DNA of 64,000 nt, from assembly GCF_003966125.1 (NCBI RefSeq), contig NZ_RXMA01000025.1, forward strand, positions 1-64,000. The letters run 5' to 3'. The notes beneath the pieces are model-generated. The model made no database searches and was not told where the DNA came from. It was given only the letters and a program-made list of their open reading frames with translations. Of the stretch, positions 58,165 through 64,000 are shown piece after piece (position 1 is the stretch's first letter; each line of letters begins with the position of its first letter). Both the position numbers and the translations under genes were made by a program. This DNA is from Azospirillum griseum (lineage in GTDB: Bacteria; Pseudomonadota; Alphaproteobacteria; Azospirillales; Azospirillaceae).

Positions 58165-59007
58165 TTACCCCTGAACCACGTCCTGGCGCTGGCTGCCCAG
58201 CCCCTCGATCCCCAGCGTCACCACGTCACCCGCCTTCAGGTAGGTTTGCGGCTTTTGCCCCATGCCCACGCCGGGCGGGGTCCCGGTGGAGATGATGTCG
58301 CCCGGTTGCAGCGACATGAAGCGCGACAGGTAGGACACCAGGAAGCGCACGCCATAGACCATCGTGGCCGTGCTGCCGTTCTGGTAGCGGTGGCCGTTGA
58401 CCTCCAGCCACATCGGCAGATTCTGCGGGTCGGCCACCTCGTCGCGCGTCACCAGCCACGGGCCGGTCGGGCCGAAGCTGTCGGCGGACTTGCCCTTGGT
58501 CCACTGGCCGTGATGCTCGGTCTGGAAGGCGCGTTCGGACACGTCGTTGATGACGCAGTACCCGGCGACGTGATCCATCGCGTCCTCTTCGGACACGTAT
58601 TTGGCGGTCTTGCCGATGATGACGCCGAGTTCAACCTCCCAATCGGTCTTCAGCGAGCCGCGCGGGATCTCGATGACGTCGTTCGGGCCGGTGATGGCGC
58701 TGGTCGCCTTCATGAAGATGATCGGTTCCGGCGGCACGGTGGCCCCGGTTTCCGCCGCGTGGTCGGAGTAGTTCAGGCCGATGCAGATGAATTTCCCGGT
58801 CCCGGTCACGCAAGGGCCAAGGCGCGGGTTGCCCTCCACCAGCGGCAGGCTGGCGGGATCAAGCGCGCGCAGGGCGTTCAACCCATCGGGCGACAGGGTG
58901 GCCCCGGCGATGTCGGTGACATGGGCCGACAGATCGCGGATGCGGCCGTCCGCGTCGAGCAAACCGGGCTTTTCCTGGCCCGCCGGGCCGTAACGAAGCA
59001 GTTTCAT
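58165..59007 (-). CDS. Fumarylacetoacetate hydrolase family protein, probable 2,4-diketo-3-deoxy-acid hydrolase
   Basis: 280 residues. FAH-fold motifs: FICIGLNYSDHAAETG, metal-binding acids in SLKTDWEVELGVIIG and later KSADSFGPTGPWLVT, then GDIISTGTPPGVGMG. Members closest to this pattern hydrolyse 2,4-diketo-3-deoxy-L-fuconate or rhamnonate to pyruvate and lactate. The SDR just upstream is of the kind that forms such diketo acids. Other FAH enzymes (acylpyruvases, HpcE-like) remain possible. Confidence 0.87.
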   Translation of the reverse strand: MKLLRYGPAGQEKPGLLDADGRIRDLSAHVTDIAGATLSPDGLNALRALDPASLPLVEGNPRLGPCVTGTGKFICIGLNYSDHAAETGATVPPEPIIFMKATSAITGPNDVIEIPRGSLKTDWEVELGVIIGKTAKYVSEEDAMDHVAGYCVINDVSERAFQTEHHGQWTKGKSADSFGPTGPWLVTRDEVADPQNLPMWLEVNGHRYQNGSTATMVYGVRFLVSYLSRFMSLQPGDIISTGTPPGVGMGQKPQTYLKAGDVVTLGIEGLGSQRQDVVQG

Positions 59008-59035
59008 AACAAGTCCCCGTGGGTGTGAAACAGGA

Positions 59036-59791
59036 TCAGGCCGCCCAACCGCCGTCGATCACATGGACGGCACCGGTGGTGTAGCCCGCCGCATCGGACG
59101 AAAGATAGACCACAAGTTCGGCGATTTCCTCCGGCTTTCCCAACCGCCCGATGGGCTGGCGGGCGATGAACGCGGCGCGCGCCTGGGCGTAATCCCCTTG
59201 GGCGCGCAGGCGGTCTTCCAGCGACGGGGATTCGACGGTCCCGGGGCAGACGACGTTGCAGCGGATGCCGCGCCCGATGAAATCAGCGGCCACCGCCTTG
59301 GTCAAACCGATCACCGCCGCCTTGGTCAAGCTGTAGACGTAGCGGTTCGGCACCGCCTTCAGGCTCGACGCGACCGACGCCATGTTGACGATCGACCCGC
59401 CCCCCTTGGCCAACATGCCGGGCAGCACGGCGCGGATCATCCGGTGCATGGATTTGACGTTCAGATCGACGCTGACATCGAACGCGTCGTCGTCGCATTC
59501 CAGGATGGTCCCGTTGTGGACGAAGCCCGCGCAGTTGAACAGCAGATCGACCGGACCGATGGATGCCACTGTTTGGGCCACGGCGGCGCTGTCGCGCACG
59601 TCGAGCGTCCGGGTGGTGACGCCGGGAATCCCGGCCAGATCGGCCAGCCGTTCCGCGTTGATGTCGAGCGCCCAGACCCGCGCGCCTTCCCGCGCGAAGG
59701 CGTCGACGGTGGCGCGGCCAATGCCCTGCGCGGCGGCGGTGATGATGGCGGTTTTGCCGTGCAGGCGTCCGCTGGTGGGCTGGTCAGGCAT
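59036..59791 (-). CDS. Short-chain dehydrogenase, probable 2-keto-3-deoxy-acid dehydrogenase
   Basis: 251 residues. Rossmann motif TAAAQGIGRATV (18-29), NCAGFVHNGTI, catalytic Ser in IVNMASVASSLK and YxxxK in RYVYSLTKAAVIG, C-terminal TGAVHVIDGGWAA. The sequence features resemble 2-keto-3-deoxy-L-fuconate 4-dehydrogenase. Together with the FAH protein 28 bases downstream it would oxidise and cleave a 2-keto-3-deoxy sugar acid. Exact sugar not determinable from sequence. Confidence 0.87.
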   Translation of the reverse strand: MPDQPTSGRLHGKTAIITAAAQGIGRATVDAFAREGARVWALDINAERLADLAGIPGVTTRTLDVRDSAAVAQTVASIGPVDLLFNCAGFVHNGTILECDDDAFDVSVDLNVKSMHRMIRAVLPGMLAKGGGSIVNMASVASSLKAVPNRYVYSLTKAAVIGLTKAVAADFIGRGIRCNVVCPGTVESPSLEDRLRAQGDYAQARAAFIARQPIGRLGKPEEIAELVVYLSSDAAGYTTGAVHVIDGGWAA

Positions 59792-59884
59792 GATGCGTTT
59801 CCGAAGGAGGAAGAGAAGCCCCCCTCCCCCACCCGCCTGCGGGAAGAGGAGGAAGGCCCCGGCGTTTGGTCAGTGGGCGTTTGG

Positions 59885-60685
59885 TCAACGGGTGATGAGA
59901 TCCGCCGGCAGGTCGCGGTCATGGAAGGACGAGAAAATGGCGTTCAGGCGACCGTTTTCCGAATTGGTCTTGATCCAGTTGTTGACCCATTCGCGCAACC
60001 GGTCCTCGCCCTGCGCCATCGCCATGCCGAGATTCAGTTCCTGTTGGGTGAACTTCACCTTCAGCGGGCTTTGCGTGCGGCGTTCGTTGATGGCGGCGAT
60101 GGCCGTGGTCTGGCTGGACACGATGTCCACCTGTCCCGACACCAGCGCGGTGATGAGCGTTGCGTCGTCCTCGAAACGCAGGATTTCCGCACCCTTGGCG
60201 TTCTTCGTCACCAGGCTGTCGTTCACCGTGGCGCGGGTCAGGCCGATCTTTTTGCCGACCAGATCCTCATAGCCCTTGATGGCGATCTCCGCCGGGGCGG
60301 CGACGATGATGTCGAGCGTGGCGTAGGGCACGCTGAAATCGATCACCTTCTTGCGTTCCGGCGTGATCGCCAGCGTGGCGATCAGCAGATCGGCCTTGCG
60401 GGTCTGCACGGTCGGCACGCGGGCGGCGTTGGTGATCTCCACCAGTTCCAGCTCGACGCCCATGTCCTTGGCCAGCAGGCGGGCGGTTTCCACGTCCGAC
60501 CCGGTCGCCTTCAGATTTTTGTCCACGAAGGCGAACAGCGGGATGCCCATCGCCACGGCCACGCGGATTTTTTTGGCCTTCATGACGTCGTCGAGGACAT
60601 CGGCCTTGGCGGCTACGGGGGCGGCGGCCAGCCACAGGGCGGTGACGGCGGTGACGGTGGCGGCGAGAAGCTTGCGGATGCGCAT
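59885..60685 (-). CDS. Family-3 periplasmic solute-binding protein of an ABC transporter
   Basis: 266 residues. Signal peptide MRIRKLLAATVTAVTALWLA ends VAAKA|DVLDD. SBP_bac_3 fold: IRVAVAMGIPLFAFVDKN, ARVPTVQTRKADLLIATLAITPER, IGLTRATVNDSLVT. The family is named for polar amino acids, but here it lies inside a uronate operon with its own ATPase and two permeases, so a sugar acid ligand should be considered. A 12-base direct repeat with 15-base period spans its stop codon, giving a second in-frame TGA. Confidence 0.92.
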   Translation of the reverse strand: MRIRKLLAATVTAVTALWLAAAPVAAKADVLDDVMKAKKIRVAVAMGIPLFAFVDKNLKATGSDVETARLLAKDMGVELELVEITNAARVPTVQTRKADLLIATLAITPERKKVIDFSVPYATLDIIVAAPAEIAIKGYEDLVGKKIGLTRATVNDSLVTKNAKGAEILRFEDDATLITALVSGQVDIVSSQTTAIAAINERRTQSPLKVKFTQQELNLGMAMAQGEDRLREWVNNWIKTNSENGRLNAIFSSFHDRDLPADLITR

Positions 60686-60729
60686 CGTGGGTTTCCTCCG
60701 GAGGATTTTGTTCTTGAACGCGATGGGGC

Positions 60730-61432
<703 letters not shown>

Positions 61433-61458
<26 letters not shown>

Positions 61459-62095
61459 TGAGCTTCCTCTCAAGCGAACGGCTCCAGCGCGACAGCGGGT
61501 AGCACAGGGCGAAATACAGGACGCCCGCGATCCCGAAGACGAGGAACGGCGTGAACAGCGAGTTGTTGACCACCTGCGCCGCGCGAGTCAGTTCGACAAA
61601 GCCGACGACCGAGGCGAGCGAGGTGCTTTTGAGAACCTGGACCAGAAAGCCGACCGTCGGCGGCGTGGCGATGCGCGCGGCTTGCGGCAGGATGACATCG
61701 ACCAGGGTTTGCCAGCGCGTCAGGGCCAACCCTTCCGACGCTTCCCATTGGGTGCGCGGAACCGATTCCACGCAGCCGCGCCAGATTTCGCCCAAAAAGG
61801 CGCTGCAATAGACCATCAGCGACACGCCAGCCGCCAGCAGCGGCGGCAGTTCGATGCCGACCACGCCCAGGCCGAAATAGACGACGAACAGCAGGATCAG
61901 CAGCGGCGTGCCCTGGATGAGCTGCACATAGAGGAAGGAGATCCGCCGCAACAGCGCGCTGCGCGCCGTGCGCAGCAGCATCACGCCGAACCCGGCGACC
62001 CCGCCCAGGGCAAAGGCCAGCGCCGACAGGACGATGGTCCAGCCCACGCCCTGCAGCAGATAGAGGAAATGGTTGATGGTGAAGCTTCCGCCCAT
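61433..62095 (-). CDS. ABC transporter permease (HisM/GlnP type), subunit 1
   Basis: 220 residues, five membrane helices, with the family segments LLRRISFLYVQLIQGTPLLI and EASEGLALTRWQTLVDVILPQA (EAA coupling loop, given in part as ALTRWQTLVDVILPQA). Pairs with the permease encoded just upstream to form the channel. 15 bases separate the two permease genes. Confidence 0.94.
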
Positions 62096-62110
62096 GATCG
62101 TCCGGCCTCC

Positions 62111-62794
62111 TTACAACGGGGTGCCAAGGCGGCGGCGGCGCGGAAACATCGCCTGACCGACCAGGAAGAAGGCGAATTTCAGCAGCATCGCCATCAGGAA
62201 ATACAGAACCGCCACGACGATGAAGGTTTCAAAGGAGCGGAAGCTTTCCGACTGGACGGAGTTGGCAACCCCGGTCAGCTCCTCCGCCGAAATCTGCGAC
62301 GTGACCGACGACGACAGCATCATCAGCACGAATTGGCCGGTCAGCGACGGGTACACCCGTTCCAGCGACGGGCGCAGGATCACGTCCCAATAGATTTGCG
62401 GAACGGACAGGCCCAGCGCCTCGGCGGCTTCGATCTGGCCGGGATGAATGGTGTCCATGCCCGCCCGCACGATTTCGGCGGTGTAGGCCCCGACGTTGAA
62501 CACCATGGTCAGGATGGCGGCGGCGAAGATCGGCAGCTTCAAACCGGCGGACGCCAAGCCGAAGAAAATGAAGAAGATTTGGATCAGGTAGGGGGTGTTG
62601 CGCACCACCTCCACATAGGCCCCGCACAGCGCGGCCAGCCACGGGCGCTTGCCGCGCCGACCGATGGCGCACAGCACGCCGATCACCATGCCCAGCACGG
62701 TGGCGATGGCCGTCATCTCCAGCGTCATCAGCGCGCCGCGCAGAAACTCCGGCCAGTATTCCTGCAGGCTGGCGAAGTCGAAAGTGTACTTCAC
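62111..62794 (-). CDS. ABC transporter permease (HisM/GlnP type), subunit 2
   Basis: 227 residues, five membrane helices. AYVEVVRNTPYLIQIFFIFF and the coupling loop AAEALGLSVPQIYWDVILRP are typical of polar amino-acid permeases. It follows kduD by 105 bases in the same direction. The same-family partner lies downstream; binding protein and ATPase complete the transporter. Confidence 0.94.
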   Translation of the reverse strand: MKYTFDFASLQEYWPEFLRGALMTLEMTAIATVLGMVIGVLCAIGRRGKRPWLAALCGAYVEVVRNTPYLIQIFFIFFGLASAGLKLPIFAAAILTMVFNVGAYTAEIVRAGMDTIHPGQIEAAEALGLSVPQIYWDVILRPSLERVYPSLTGQFVLMMLSSSVTSQISAEELTGVANSVQSESFRSFETFIVVAVLYFLMAMLLKFAFFLVGQAMFPRRRRLGTPL

Positions 62795-62899
62795 AAGATG
62801 CCCTCCCGGTGTCGGTGTCCGCCCGGCTTGCTGCCGGATTCTTGCTTCTTGTGGTGAAGGGGCGGCGCGGTGCCGCCCCCCGGACGGACCAGCGCGCCG

Positions 62900-63664
62900 T
62901 TACCGCGCCATCCACCCGCCATCGACCGGCAGCACCACGCCGTGCACGTAATCCGACGCCGCCGAGGCCAGGAACACCGCCGCCCCGCCCAATTCCTTGG
63001 GTTGACCCCAGTGACCGGCGGGGATGCGGGCCAGGATGTCGGCGTTGCGCTTGGGATCGTTGCGCAGCGCCTCGGTGTTGTTGGTGTCGAAATAGCCGGG
63101 CGCGATGGCGTTGACGTTGATGCCCTTGTCCGCCCATTCGCAGGCCAGCAGCCGCGTCAACCCGGCCAGCCCGCTTTTGCTGGCGGTGTAGGACGGGATG
63201 CGGATGCCGCCCTGGAAGGACAGCAGCGAGGCGATGTTGATGATCTTGCCGCCCAGACCGTCGGCGATCATCGACCGCCCCACCGCCTGGGTCAGGAAGA
63301 AGGTGGTTTTCAGGTTGACGTTCATCACGTCATCCCAATCGGCCTCGGTGAAATCCACCGCGTCGGCCCGGCGGATGATGCCCGCGTTGTTGACCAGAAT
63401 ATCCACCCGCGCGCCGGTCGCCTGCGCCTGTTCCATCACCGGGGCGACGGCGGCCACGCCGGACAGGTCGGCGCGGATGGCGTGGAACGGGGCACCGGCG
63501 GCGGCGACCTGGGCCGCCGTCTCGTCCATCGCCGACCGGCCCACCGCGATGATCCCGGCCCCGGCCTCCGCCAACGCCACGGCGATGGCCTGGCCCAAGC
63601 CGGTGTTGGCCCCCGTGACCAGCGCGGTCTTGCCGGTCAGATCGAAGAGGGACGGGCGGCTCAT
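62900..63664 (-). CDS. kduD: 2-dehydro-3-deoxy-D-gluconate 5-dehydrogenase
   Basis: 254 residues. SDR fold: GLY-rich [19 protein letters not shown] at 92-95, catalytic S146 ([12 protein letters not shown]) and Y159-x3-K163 (PSYTASKSG). [20 protein letters not shown] and [17 protein letters not shown] are typical of KduD. It reduces DKII to 2-keto-3-deoxygluconate with NADH. The ATG overlaps the kduI stop as ATGA. Confidence 0.95.
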   Translation of the reverse strand: MSRPSLFDLTGKTALVTGANTGLGQAIAVALAEAGAGIIAVGRSAMDETAAQVAAAGAPFHAIRADLSGVAAVAPVMEQAQATGARVDILVNNAGIIRRADAVDFTEADWDDVMNVNLKTTFFLTQAVGRSMIADGLGGKIINIASLLSFQGGIRIPSYTASKSGLAGLTRLLACEWADKGINVNAIAPGYFDTNNTEALRNDPKRNADILARIPAGHWGQPKELGGAAVFLASAASDYVHGVVLPVDGGWMAR

Positions 63665-64000
63665 CGCAGCGTCTCCATCGGGATCCAATCCATGTCGGTG
63701 TAATCGACGTTGTCGCCGCCCATGCCCCAGATGAAGGCGTAGTTGCTGGTCCCGACGCCGGAATGGATCGACCAGGCGGGCGAGATCACCAGCTCCTCGT
63801 TCTTCACCACGATGTGGCGGGTTTCCGTCGGCTCGCCCATCAGGTGGAAGATGCGGGCGCTGTCGGCGAGGTCGAAGTAGAAATACACCTCGCAGCGGCG
63901 GGTGTGGCTGTGGGCGGGCATGGTGTTCCACATGCTGCCCGGCTCCAACTGGGTCAGACCCATCACGAGCTGGCAGGTGTCGCAGACGCCCGGCAGGATG
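63661..64000 (-). CDS. kduI: 5-dehydro-4-deoxy-D-glucuronate isomerase, C-terminal part (cut by window end)
   Basis: The last 112 codons are visible; the start lies beyond the window. The sequence is a clear Kdu[20 protein letters not shown], the zinc ligands in [49 protein letters not shown] and the C-terminal [10 protein letters not shown]. KduI isomerises DKI to DKII in pectin/uronate breakdown. It is the first visible gene of the long minus-strand operon running to the second GntR regulator. Confidence 0.95.
   Translation of the reverse strand, partial: ILPGVCDTCQLVMGLTQLEPGSMWNTMPAHSHTRRCEVYFYFDLADSARIFHLMGEPTETRHIVVKNEELVISPAWSIHSGVGTSNYAFIWGMGGDNVDYTDMDWIPMETLR

Overview
The window is one continuous piece of a high-GC bacterial chromosome. 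It looks like an alphaproteobacterium of the Rhodospirillales, most likely an Azospirillum-type organism. The support is the hisG-hisD-UPF0262-phosphatase ... infA-maf-RNase E/G-yacG-tRNA-Phe neighbourhood, short-form HisG, many large chemoreceptors, two-subunit MlaE/MlaF genes, TRAP and polar-amino-acid-type transporters, and strong GC bias at third codon positions throughout. This is an inference from gene content and order; no marker gene such as rRNA is present. I see no prophage, insertion sequence, CRISPR array or plasmid functions.

Layout. 1-330: the 3' end of an outer-membrane beta-barrel gene and its terminator. 333-11041 (minus strand): a MurR/RpiR regulator, two identical tRNA-Phe genes, yacG, an RNase E/G-type nuclease, maf, infA, a lytic transglycosylase, a hybrid histidine kinase, then a tyrosine-phosphatase-like protein, UPF0262, hisD and hisG. 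11549-15176 (plus): a small unknown protein and a methionine-type ABC transporter with two binding proteins (metQ-metN-metI-metQ). 15148-18807 (minus): a giant protein that repeats a TPR-glycosyltransferase unit twice. 18893-20608: a divergent Lrp regulator and 4-hydroxyphenylpyruvate dioxygenase. 20705-25669 (minus): mlaF, mlaE, alr, dnaB (with a cluster of DnaA-box-like sites upstream) and a LOG-family phosphoribohydrolase. 25833-27828 (plus): cytochrome c', a dihaem cytochrome c and a copper chaperone. 27925-36914: assorted single genes, including mogA, an Fe-S-type Rrf2 regulator, the divergent pobA/AraC pair, cysE and a hydrolase. 37008-46964: a lone binding protein, ppc, a MgtC/DUF4010 membrane protein, a small coupled ORF with a DUF3422 protein, and a chemoreceptor.

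47213-64000 is the most coherent functional block: a uronate (pectin-derived) catabolic locus. It encodes a KdgF-type cupin with all expected metal and catalytic residues, KduI (cut by the window edge), KduD and KdgK. Together these take unsaturated galacturonate through DKI and DKII to 2-keto-3-deoxygluconate and its 6-phosphate. In the same block are a GalM mutarotase overlapping kdgF, a TRAP transporter (dctPQM), a four-gene polar-amino-acid-type ABC transporter embedded in the kdu operon, two GntR/FCD regulators, a chemoreceptor divergent from the TRAP genes, and an SDR/FAH/hydroxyacid-dehydrogenase trio resembling the diketo-deoxy-acid cleavage route known from L-fucose and L-rhamnose oxidation. 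The likely picture is sensing, uptake, linearisation, isomerisation, reduction and phosphorylation of uronates, with a possible parallel oxidative cleavage branch. The KDPG aldolase and pectinases are not in the window.

Several intergenic regions carry long, perfect, GC-rich hairpins without a T-run, notably between convergent genes. These may be non-canonical transcription ends.
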